64,000 bases of DNA. It comes from Alisma plantago-aquatica. Lineage: Eukaryota; Streptophyta; Magnoliopsida; Alismatales; Alismataceae. The position numbers and the translations under genes were made by a program. Location of the stretch: positions 1,351,223,550-1,351,287,549 of the forward strand of contig OY856411.1 in assembly GCA_963693085.1 (NCBI GenBank), written 5' to 3'. The notes beneath the pieces were generated by a model. It made no database searches, was not told the DNA's origin, and saw only the letters and a program-made list of their open reading frames with translations. Below, piece after piece: positions 50,985 to 60,954 of this stretch (the first letter of the stretch is position 1; each line of letters begins with the position of its first letter).

Positions 50985-51878
50985 TACTCACGGTTTGACC
51001 ACTGCCTCCAACTGACTCATAGCGTAGAATCTAGTCATTTCATGTTATCGCCCCCGTCCTCTGCTTCCCTGAGAAAATGATCCAGCCTATGATGCTTGGC
51101 CACGTCCTCGTCCTCTTGCACCACTGTTGTGTTGTCTCTAAGAACCATGTTGGCTCTACCTCAGTTGATGGGTCACTTCATTGTCCCTCAATGGAGGCTC
51201 CCACTTCAGATGTCATGTCTGCCCACACTTGTAGCAAACTCGGGTCTCAAACTATAGCCTAGATGGTCCTGTCACCGATACTGATGTTGTGATGTGAGTT
51301 CCAGTAGGTAGAAATCTACAACCTCAACCTTTAGTCATTGACCACTATGTCAGAGCATTGAACTTTTATGACACTGGCAGTGTAGAAAACTTCAGCTTCT
51401 TAAAGCCTCATGACAGCTTCCCCTCGAATTGTACAAACCTCTTCTTGGCACTCGTCTCCTGTTTCTCTATCACGGATTGCTCTATCCTCTGGATAGACTC
51501 CACAAACGTGGCAAACCTTTCTCAATTTTCTAAAGAAGTCGTCAGGGTGGACAACTCAGCATTCAACCCCTTCTCAAAATGATGAATCCGCTCATCCTCT
51601 GTAGCAGCCATGTGAGGGAAGAACTAAAGAATCTCCACAAACTTAGCCTTGTACTCATTGATTGTCATGGGTCCTTGTCAGATTCGCTCAAATTGACTGA
51701 TCTTCTCGTCCAGATAGGTCTGTGGAAATTATTGAATGATGAACTCACGTCAAAACTCCTTCCAACCTACAACCACTCATGGCCTCTTCTCTCCTTCTAT
51801 GGCCCACTAGTGGCCAGTGCTCCCTTTCAGAAGGTACACCGCATGCTTAACCTTATTCATCTCCAGGATGTTGAGCAT
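50985..51878 (-). pseudogene. Tekay-2 gag, many stops, cut by Athila-2
   Basis: One minus-strand frame from 51878 to about 51580 reads as a continuous gag capsid: NILEMNKVKHAVYLLKGSTG, then QGPMTINEYKAKFVEIL, then HHFEKGLNAELSTL. At least seven in-frame stops interrupt it. Further on, a zinc knuckle at about 51215-51250 reads CYKCGQT, stop, HLKWE, so the Gly of the CCHC motif has become a stop. An RG-rich linker (RGRGRG, about 51100) follows, leading to the protease. The 5' part lies beyond 51878. Confidence 0.78.
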
Positions 51879-54394
51879 TGATGTAGCCCTATTTTAGGGC
51901 TTCATCTTATTCCATTTTGTACTTAAATCACATCTAAACATGTTAGATTACAAGCCTTTTTTTCCCTAATATGTTTATCATTGCAAAATGCGCTTATGGA
52001 TGTTCTTTGCACTGTTTTCGGGTACTTGGACCATGCCTTAGATGGACGAGAGAGAAGGAAGGAGCTCTAGGGCTCCTCTACTCATGGGGGGTCCAAAGAA
52101 GGCCCCAAAATCTCCCTCAACCTACCTCCAATGGCCAAGGGTCGTCATCAAGCAAAGACATCCATAAATGATGAAGTTTGAAGGACAATCAAATGATGCA
52201 GACCCCAACACGACTGTGGGCACAACCCCATGGTAGTGGCATTTATTGTGAAAGATCAACAGAGACAACAGGGGATTTGCACCCAAATCGCCATGACCGT
52301 GGCCGTCTACCACGACCGTGGTCCTTTGAAGACACCACGGTTGTGGCCATCCGCACGGTCATGGTCAGAAGAGTGAAAGACGACCGTGGGAACCCCCCAC
52401 GGTCATGCCGTTTATTATGAAAAACTAACAGAGACAACAGGGAGTTGCCCACCAACTCGCCACGATCGTGGCAATATGCCACGACTGTGGTCATTGAAGA
52501 CCAACTCGCCCATGCTGCTACTCCACAACCATGCCCTCCTCCTCCAAAATAGTCGTGTTACCCCAACACGGCTGTGGTGCCACTCATCCACCACGACCGT
52601 GGCACTCCGCCACGGTCGTGGTCACCACCTTCCTTAGCATATCCACACCCTTTCCATACCACAGCTATGTTCCTACTCCACAACCATTCCATCCTACCCT
52701 CACCACGGTCGTGGCACATCAACACGGTCGTGGTGACCAACCTGCCCTACCATACTTTTACACTGATTTTCCTATCTTACCCCTACTTACCCTAGTGCTT
52801 CCCCACCACCTATATCTACATAGGTGGCAGTTGGGGCATGAGAGGAGAGACACCCCACAGCTGCTCCAAGCTTCCATTACTCCTCCTTGAGCATCTAGTG
52901 CATTTCCTTTACATTTGTGCTCTCCATCCACCATTTCCACCTCCATTCCACCTTGGAGACCTAGCTTGCTAGGTTTTCTACCATAATCCCCCATATCTTC
53001 ATGATCACATGCACCCTTGGAGGATAGGGGTCATCGACAGCAGCTAGGAGGTGAAGAAGAAGGCTACTTCTCTGAGCTCCATGGCGTTTCTTCCTCTTCT
53101 ACCCCTTCCTTTTATTGTTTCTTTGACTATGTGTAGCTAAGCCCCTAGTGGTGGGATGTTTGGGGTTAAAATGTGACTTTGATATCATGTTGGGGAATTT
53201 TTGGCTTGTAATGAACTCATTTTTTATCTATGATGATTGCTCCATGCTTGTGTCTTTTATCCCATTACCATACTTGTAATTTGTGCTTTTTATCATTAAT
53301 TGCTTGTTTGAGAATGCTTGATGATACCATGTTTCTAGGAGAATTGGGATACATGTGGCAATCTTAGGAGTGATTCCTAGGTCCTAATAGGGGATCCCTA
53401 GCTAATCCCCTTTGTTCCCACATGCCTATCTCCTCTTCTACTACTTCATATGAGACCTAAGTTACTAGTATAAGTGAAATTGATGTAATTGCCTAGGGCC
53501 TTCTAAAGGCTAGAATGGCTAATGGCATAAGGTCAAATATCCTCATCTCTACTCCCATCTCTACCCTCAACCCTCAATTACTCATTATCACTTATCCTAG
53601 AAACCTAGATTTGGCTAATCCTATTAGAATTACACCTAACCCTAGTCTTCTACTAGTAGTATAGGGTACATTCTAATAGCATTGGTCTTATTGTTTGGTT
53701 TGGTAATCTAGATGTAAAATGAGAACCATGCTTGTCTAATAACATCTCCCAACTAATATCAAAGTTACATCCCCAAAATGGCCCACCTACCTTAATCATC
53801 TTGTTAAAACCCAAATTGCTTTGTTTGCTTGTTCATGCTAGTCTAGTTTAGTTTCTTTATATTAACTTAGTTAATTTGCTTAGTCTTACTCATTAGTGTT
53901 AACTTAGATTCTTGCTCTTGCTAGTGGTTAGTTTAGCTCTTAATTGCTTCTTGCCTTGCTAGAGTAGTGTAGTTCATCTTGCTCTTGTTTGGTTAATTGC
54001 TTGGCCTAGTTGCTTAGATTCAACTTGCTTAGGATAATCTAGCTTTTTGATAACTTAGTTTCCATCTTGCCTTTCTTGCTTGCTCAATTAGAGTAATTAA
54101 CAACCAAACCCTTTTAAAACTCTCAAACTCTAATCTCCACACTAGGAACATAGCCTACACTAAACCTAAATCTAGTGCCCCCTCTATCCCTATAGACCGA
54201 CCCCTTATCTTGCCAATCACCTATACTACAACAGTACCTCGTACGCTTGCAAGTGACCTATTTAGTTTTTGTGATCGACTTGGTTAGGGCCAATATAAAT
54301 ATCGAAATTGATCCCTCCCGTGTGCTCTGACCTCGTGGCACACCTAGTCGAGTCAAATTGGCTAGTGTGTGGCACCTCTAGCAGGAGCACAACA
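51879..54394 (+). repeat. Athila-2 5' LTR
   Basis: It runs from TGATGTAGCCCTATTTTAGG to AGGAGCACAACA. Both ends match the solo LTR at 25487-27561 on the opposite strand. It contains a palindrome cluster (52196-52740) absent from the solo LTR, and TTGCTTG-rich sequence at 53810-54090. The remainder has no gene. Confidence 0.87.
52196..52740. repeat. Cluster of 12-bp palindromes (CCACGACCGTGG type) in the Athila-2 LTR
   Basis: Exact or near-exact copies lie at 52310-52321, 52335-52346, 52460-52471 (CCACGATCGTGG), 52479-52490, 52591-52602, 52610-52621, 52703-52714 and 52722-52733, with several weaker ones between. Neighbouring copies often alternate CCACGACCGTGG and CCACGGTCGTGG, so larger hairpins can form. 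Spacing is irregular, unlike a satellite. Confidence 0.9.
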
Positions 54395-54401
54395 AGCTTT
54401 C

Positions 54402-54419
54402 TGTCGTCGTTGTCGGGGA
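54402..54419 (+). other. Athila-2 primer binding site (tRNA-Asp type)
   Basis: TGTCGTCGTTGTCGGGGA matches the Athila-style Asp primer site TGGCGCCGTTGCCGGGGA at 15 of 18 positions. Two of the three differences are C to T. It lies seven bases after the LTR end. Confidence 0.75.
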
Positions 54420-54571
54420 TAGAGGTACTCGGCCTAGTTAGATAGTGTAGCTTAGCTATTCCTTTTGCCCTCATCATTGCTATTATTTATTCTTTGTGTT
54501 ACTTTTGCATCTTAGTTTGCTAACTTGGTTTCCTGTTGTTTGTTTGTGTATTGCGCAGGTGACAGCTGTGC

Positions 54572-56200
54572 ATGCGTCGCACGCATTCTACTTGTACCAA
54601 ATTGGTGTTGTACGACCCCGAGATTGGTAGAAGGAGGCGTCAAGCTCACTGCAACCAGCACAGAGAGGCCGAGATGGCTGAAAACAACCTACAACCGGAT
54701 GCTCAACCACCACAGCCCCGCCCGCTCCATGAATACTTCACCCCGGGGAACTACAACTCCCCCATCGCCACCTTGGTTGACCAGATGTCAGGTCAACAAT
54801 TCTCCATCCCGCATGCACACTTAGAACTCCTCCCTACTTACTATGGGATGGAGAATGAGAATCCCTATCACCACATTGATGCTTTCCTAGAGACATGCTC
54901 AACTTTCCGCACTCCCGTCGCCACTGACAACTCCATCCGCAGAACCCTCTTTCCTTTCTCCCTAAAAGAGAAAGCTAAGGAGTGGTATGTGTCAAATCCA
55001 GATCTGGTTACATAGAATGAAGTTAAAAATGAATTCCTCAAGAAGTTCTTTCCTATTGAAAAGTTGTCCTACATGAGGAGGTGCATCACTTCTTTTGCTC
55101 AGAAGGAGAATGAACCTTTCCATGAGGTGTGGGAGAGGTTCCAAAAGGTGCTCCGAGATTGCCCTCACCATGAAGTACCTTTGTGGCAACTCATTCCAGC
55201 ATTCTACATCGGGCATGAAGAGCAAAGCCAAAACAATGTCGACTCCTCCTGTGGAGGTACTTTCATGGCAAAGCCACCCGAAGAATCATGGCCCTTGTTT
55301 GAACACCTCGCTGAAAACTCATCCCATCATGCTTCTACAAAAGGGGAGCATTGCAGACAAAGACAAATCCCTCCACCTTCCTCCGTGACTCCAACCCACA
55401 ATGCTACCGACCCCGATATGATGAAAATGATGGTGGACATGATGAGATTGATGAAGAATCAAGTTGGTGGCTCTCCTTGCCAACCCACCATGGCAGTCGA
55501 CTCTGTGGATGAGGAAGTGAATGCTTTGCACTCCTTTGGAGGCCGCAACAATCAAGGCCCCATGTCCAACACCTACACTCCTGAGTGGAGGAACCACCCA
55601 AACTTTTCTTGGAAACAACAGAATGAGGATGGACAAGGACAGGGCAACCGAGGCCGCATTATAGCTCCAAGTTTGAAGAGGAATTGCTTGGAAGGTTAAG
55701 AAGTCTGGATGATGTGAAGAAGGATGTGACATCACATGGGCAGTCCATCAACTGCCTCGAGCAAAGATTGGAGCAGATTTCTATCTCTCTTGCAAGGAGG
55801 GAAAAAGGAAGACTTCCATCTCAACCGATGCCCAATCCAAACAATGATGATGCTTTCTTAGGGAACACTTCAAGTGCATATGTTCTGCCATTATACCAAG
55901 CCCTGCCGAATCCCTATGCTCTACCACCTCCTCAAGCACCTCTTAACTATCAATATGCTCTACCTCCACCTCATACATACCAACAACCACGTCCATAATA
56001 CAACCCCCATCCACAACAACAACAGCCACCACAACAACCACAACCGCAATTCATCCTCCAAAACCCAAATTCCCCTCACCAAAGGCCTCCACCACCTCAA
56101 CAACCATAGCCACCTCCACAAGCCTCTTCTTCTACTACCCATGAGCATGTGAAGGCGATGACTATGTTGAGGAGTGGCCGGACTTTGGAGCACCCCCGTG
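54572..56200 (+). pseudogene. Athila-2 gag
   Basis: The first frame (54572-55699) starts MRRTHSTCTKLVLYDPEIGR. It carries the capsid core (LHEYFTPGNY, LRRTLFPFSL-like RRTLFPFSLKEKAKEWY, RRCITSFAQKENEPFHEVWE) with one TAG after NPDLVT (55013). It then runs through the conserved WRNHPNFSW. A frameshift near 55690 leads to a second frame with a coiled-coil-like stretch (VKKDVTSHGQSINCLEQRLEQ), a Pro/Gln/Tyr-rich tail and the Athila hallmark MTMLRSGR at about 56155. No CCHC zinc knuckle is seen where Athila-type gags normally have one. Confidence 0.87.
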
Positions 56201-56294
56201 ATACAGTTGTTGTTGACAGAGGTGATACTGAGGCTGGATAGGTTGATATTGAGATATAGTTGAGGATATTGTAACGAGAGGCAGGGTTGATATT

Positions 56295-57383
56295 GTGATA
56301 CCGGGTGTTGATACTGTGATTCCTATTGATGATATTATTGATATGGACCATGTGGGGTCCCAACTTCCTCCGTTTCCTAAAGCTCTTAAGGAGCCCTCTG
56401 TTGAGAAGAGAAGAAAGAAGCACACTGAAGACATCCTTGAAACTTTTAAACAAGTGAAAATCAACATCCCTTCGCTTGATGCAGTCAAGCAAATCCCTTC
56501 TTATGCCAAGTTCTTGAAAGATCTCTGCACATTCAAGAGAAAGACTATGGGAAGAACCCCAGAGAAAGTGAAGCTCACCGAGAAAGCGAGCTCGATCCTA
56601 CAGCACACCATGCCAAGGAAAATAAAAGATCCTGGTGCTCGTATCATCTCATGCTACATTGGGACACATTGCATAGACCAAGCTCTCCTAGACTTGGGCT
56701 CTAGCGTCAACTTCATGCCGTATGATGTGTTTGCAGAGCTACAGATGGGGCAGTTGAGTCCAGCTCATTGCACTTTATAGTTGGCTGACAGATCGATAAA
56801 GACGCCAAGAGGGCATGTGGATGATGTGATTGTGATACTTGATGATGAGTCATCTGCCTTCTTCCCCACTGATTTCATTGTCTTGGAAATGGAAAAAGAT
56901 GCAAGGAGGATTCCTATCATCTTGGAGAGACCTTTCCTAGCCACAGCAGATGCGGTTATTCATGGAAGGACCAGTACGATGTATGTGACATTCATGCATA
57001 TGAAGATCCAGTTGAACATCTTTAAATTTCCATCCATGACCGAGGTGATAGGGGCGACTGAAGAAGATTGCTATCTCCTTGAATGCCTATATGAAATTAT
57101 GGAGGAATGCCTACCCACGTGGATTCAAATTATCACTCAAGGTAGAGGTCTAGATCCGATAATTGAGTTCCTCGATGATGATGAGGAAGATGATGAAGAG
57201 AATGAGTTAGCCTTGGTGGCTACAAATGAAGACCTCTCTTCTATCTCTGAACCATTAAAGAACTCTCTTGAAGAACCGCCCACTCTTGAGTTGAAATCAC
57301 TTCCAGAAGGTCTGGAGTATGCTTTTCTAGGGGCAAATGACACCCTCTCGGTGATCATTTCTTCCATTCTCTCACCAGAATAA
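56295..57383 (+). pseudogene. Athila-2 aspartic protease region
   Basis: A lysine-rich lead-in (EKRRKKHTEDILETFKQVKI, SYAKFLKDLCTFKRK) is followed by the protease domain. Its active site is QALLDLGSSVNFMPYDVF (about 56680-56735), again D-L-G rather than D-S-G, which is common in Athila relatives. A TAG at 56778 interrupts the frame before LADRSIKTPRGHVDDV. The end carries an acidic tract (FLDDDEEDDEENE) and stops at 57381, just before the RT frame. Confidence 0.87.
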
Positions 57384-57395
57384 GAGGAAGCATTA

Positions 57396-59068
57396 ATGAA
57401 AGTCTTGAAGAAGAACATCCAACCCATTAGATGGTCTATAGCTGACTTGAGGGGTATTGATCTCTCCATATGTGTACACAGAATCTATCTAGAGGATGAT
57501 GCAAGGCCGACCCGCCAAATGCAAAGGCGGTTGAATCCAAAGTTGAAAGAGGTTGTGACCCAAGAAGTTGTGAAACTACTTGATGCTGGGATAATCTACC
57601 ACATTTCTGATAGTACATGGGTGATCCCCATCCAAGTTGTACCCAAGAAGGGTGGGATCATTGTTGTAGAGAATGCTGATGGTGAGCTTATGCCGGTGAG
57701 AGAACATTCAAAATGGAGAATGTGTGTTGATTACTGAAAACTCAATGAGAAGACTAAGAAGGACCACTATCCCCTCCCACTTCTTGATAAGATTATAGAG
57801 AGGCTAGCAGGACAAAGCTTCTATTGTTTCCTTGATGGATATTCTGGATATTTCCAAATTGTCATGCATCCTGCAGATCAAGAGAAGATGACATTCACTT
57901 GCCCGAGTGGCACCTTTGCCTACCGGAGATGCCATTTGGGTTGTGTAATGCTCCTTCTACTTTTCAGAGGTGTGTGACCTTCATCTTCACGGATATGCTT
58001 GATTCGTCTTTGGAAGTATTCATGGATGATTTCTCAGTTTTTGGTAAGACATTTGATGATTGCTTGCTACATTTAGTCGTTGTTCTTGAAAGATGTGTGA
58101 AGGTTCGACTAGTTCTATCTTGGGAAAAGAGTCACTTCATGGTACCCGAAGGCATAGTCTTGGGTCACCGGGTTTCAAAGGACGGGATTGAAGTTGATAA
58201 GGCCAAAGTGGGCCTCATTTCTACTCTCACCATTCCTTACACCATAAGACATGTCTGGTCTTTCTTGGGACATGCTAGTTTCTATTGTTGCTTCATCAAG
58301 GATTTCAGTAAAATCTCAAGACCTCTATGTCACTTACTGGAAAAGGATGTTGAATTTCATTTTGATGACAAGTGTATTGAAGCTTTCAATCACTTGAAGG
58401 AAAGGCTTGTTTCTTCTTCAATCATGCAGCCCCCCAATTTCTCTTTGCCATTCGAGATTATGACTGATGCTTCTGACATGGAAGTGGGGGCTGTGTTGGG
58501 CCAAAGAGTTGGCATGATTCCTCATGCTATCTATTACGCGAGCAAGACTTTAGATGAAGCACAAAGAAATTACACGACGACCAAGAAATAGTTGACTGCT
58601 GTCATCTTTGCTCTTAACAAATTACGATCATATATTTTCCAAAATAAAGTAGTGATATATACAGACCATGCTGCACTCAAGTATCTTATGTCAAAGAAGG
58701 ATTCAAAGCCAAGGTTGATCAGATGGACTCTATTGCTTCAAGAGTTCGATGTGGAGATTGTAGACAAGAAGGGAGTGGAAAATGGTGTTGTCGACCATCT
58801 CTCCCGGATTGACTACCCCTTTGATGAAACAAGTCGAATTAAGGAAACAATGCCACATGAACAACTCTTCCTTCTTTCATCCACTCAAAGGCCATGGTAT
58901 CAACACATAGCCAATTTCTTGGCTAGTGGGAGGATACCTAGCACATGGACTAGGGAGGAGAGCAAAAGGCTATTTTTCATGGTCAAGAATTATGCTTGGG
59001 ATGACCCTCACCTCTTTAAATATTGCCCCGATCAGCTCATAAGAAGATGTGTGCCGGAAATAGAATAG
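57396..59068 (+). pseudogene. Athila-2 reverse transcriptase and RNase H
   Basis: RT starts with HRIYLEDDARPTRQMQRRLN and KLLDAGIIYHISDS, meets a TGA after MCVDY (57735), and continues to FTCPSGTFAYRR. A frameshift near 57930 moves to the frame with MPFGLCNAPSTFQ and the active-site EVFMDDFSVFG. RNase H has [37 protein letters not shown], a TAG at 58589, then [11 protein letters not shown] and VVDHLSRID. The frame ends at 59066. Catalytic acids are present in all motifs, and four lesions separate this from an intact frame. Confidence 0.92.
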
Positions 59069-59083
59069 CAAGACATCCTCTCC

Positions 59084-60263
59084 ATGTGGCATTCTAAGAT
59101 ATGTGGCGGTCATTTTGTAGGAAAATGCACGGCTGCAAAGGTTCTTCAATGTGGATTTTATTGGCCATCCTTGTTCAAAGATTCACATGAGTTTTGTAAA
59201 AGATGCTTGAAATGCCAAAAGGTGGGCACTATCTCCAAAAAGGACATGATGCCTCTATCACTCATTCTTGTGGTGGAGGTGTTTGATGTATGGGGGATTG
59301 ACTTCATGGGTCCTTTCCCACCTTCCTTTGGGTATGTCTACATTTTGGTCATCGTGGATTATGTGTCGAAATGGATAGAACATGTTGCAACCCGGGCTAA
59401 CGATCACAAGGTGGTGTGTGAATTTGTGAAATCGAACATATTCAGCTATTTTGGCATTTCTAGAGCCATGATAAGTGACGACGAAAGTCACTTCATTCAC
59501 CACACTTTTAAGGGATTGCTTAAGAAGCATGGGGTAAACCACCAAGTAGCCACCCCTTATCATCCTCAAACTAGTGGCCGAGTTGAGCTGGCCAATCGGG
59601 AGATAAAGCTTATTTTAGAGAAAATGGTGAGACCGGACCGTAAGGATTGGTCACTCTGTCTCAATGAAGCTTTATGGGAATACTGGACTGCATACAAAGC
59701 CCCGATTGGCACTACCCCATTCAAGCTCATCTGTGGAAAAAATTGCCATTTGTTGTTTGAAATGCAACACAAGGCATTATGGGCTTTGAAGACTATGGAC
59801 CTTGATGGTGAAAATGTCGGAATGAAGAGGAAGTTTCAACTTAATGAGTTGGAGGAAATACGCCATGAGGCGTATGAGATGTCAAAAAGCTATAAGGAGA
59901 GAACTAAGTTCCTTCATGATAAGATGATTAGAAAGAAGGAATTTGAGCTTGGAAAGTGGGTATGGCTTTACGATTCAAGAATGAAGTTCTTTCCCAGAAA
60001 ACTCTGGTCTAGATGGGAAGGACCTTATCTTATCAAGAAAGTGTACCCATCCGGGGCTGTTTTGATATGTGAAAAAGGGGATAAAAGAGTTTGCCGTCAA
60101 TGGAAAAAGATTGAAACCTATTGTTGAAGTCGGCTCGGACAAGGCCAATCAAAGTTTTGATATTGTTATGCTTGTAGAAGAACAATCCGATGAAGAAGTG
60201 TGCTTGGAAGCGAATGAGAAAGGAATATACTACAAGGATGCCTTGAGGACCCCAAAGAAGTGA
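59084..60263 (+). pseudogene. Athila-2 integrase
   Basis: A 347-codon open frame (59084-60127) covers the zinc region (HSKICGGHF and CKRCLKCQK, intact pairs) and the catalytic core with Asp in LVIVDYVSKW, Asp in AMISDDESHF and Glu in SGRVELANREI. The C-terminal domain has LYDSRMKFFPRKLWSRWEGP. The core is the longest unbroken gene segment of this element. A frameshift at about 60080 moves the ending FAVNGKRLKPIVE to another frame, which runs to 60263. It has no chromodomain, in line with the Athila branch. Confidence 0.92.
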
Positions 60264-60582
60264 AAGAAGTGAAGAATCAATAAGCCCGGCTGAAGGCGTA
60301 AAATTTAGCGCTAGTGGGAGGCAACCCATGTGGTTTGAGATTCTTGAACCTTCCTTTTTGATACTTTTGTTTTATTTTACACAAATACACACACACTTGT
60401 GTCTAATAGTTTTCCTTGAGTTTTGATTATGTAGCAGGTGATAGACACTAGAGAGAGAAGGGATAGAAGTTGAGTCATGGTCATTAAGGTAGATTTGTGG
60501 CCAAATGACAAATAAAAATGAAGTTCATGTTTTTGAATTGAGAAAACTGAAGGAGTACCCCCAAAACGGCAGTGGAGCTCGG
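60264..60582 (+). other. Post-pol spacer of Athila-2
   Basis: A non-coding stretch after pol contains GGGAGGCAACCC (60316-60327), a motif also found after pol in Athila-1. Nothing else is recognised before the palindrome cluster. Confidence 0.6.
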
Positions 60583-60871
60583 CCACGGCCGTGGCAAAAG
60601 TGTCCAAGCATGATCGTGGCCATCCTCCACGGTCGTGGGTTTTATTTCTTCAACTTGGCCAAGTTACATGTTGTTTTGGAAGAATGGCCACGACCATGTC
60701 AAGGAAGCATGGCCACGACCGTGGGCATCCACCACAGTCGTGGGGTTTATTTCATCAAAGTTACAGAAGATGTCAGGTTGTTTTGGAAAGAATGGCCACG
60801 ACCATGGGAAGTCACCACGGCCGTGTTGAAGTTGATTGGCCATGACTGTGGCCACTCACCACGACTGTGGA
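60583..60871. repeat. Second cluster of CCACGRYCGTGG palindromes in Athila-2
   Basis: Copies lie at 60583-60594 (CCACGGCCGTGG), 60627-60638, 60713-60724 and 60732-60743, with one- or two-mismatch versions near 60687, 60795, 60816, 60839 and 60860. The cluster sits between pol and the ORF-1-like gene, about 8 kb from the LTR cluster. The sequence between the motifs is not shared, except that TTTATTTC plus a conserved TTGTTTTGGAA phrase recurs inside this cluster. Confidence 0.9.
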
Positions 60872-60954
60872 CGAGCCCAGTTTAGCAAAAAAACACCTTT
60901 TTAACGTCCAAACCCGACCCCTACCTTCATTTGTTCATCTTCTTCCTCCAGTAA

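Larger units (their letters stand above)
43448..51878 (-). mobile_element. Tekay-2: second Tekay/del-type Ty3/gypsy element, 5' end beyond an Athila insertion
   Basis: A 4.1-kb 3' LTR (43448-47533) is followed by minus-strand pol with C-terminal chromodomain, integrase, RNase H, RT and protease, then gag. Coding stops at 51878, where the Athila-2 LTR begins. The rest of gag and the 5' LTR must lie beyond the window. It is far more decayed by stop codons than Tekay-1. Confidence 0.87.

Noticed and set aside
52121..52890. Several overlapping open frames on both strands in the Athila-2 LTR
   Set aside because: The CG-rich palindromes remove stop codons in all frames. The peptides are low complexity (HDRG, TTVV) and unrelated to any family.
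55319..55735. 138-codon minus-strand frame opposite Athila-2 gag
   Set aside because: It is the antisense shadow of a well-supported gag frame.
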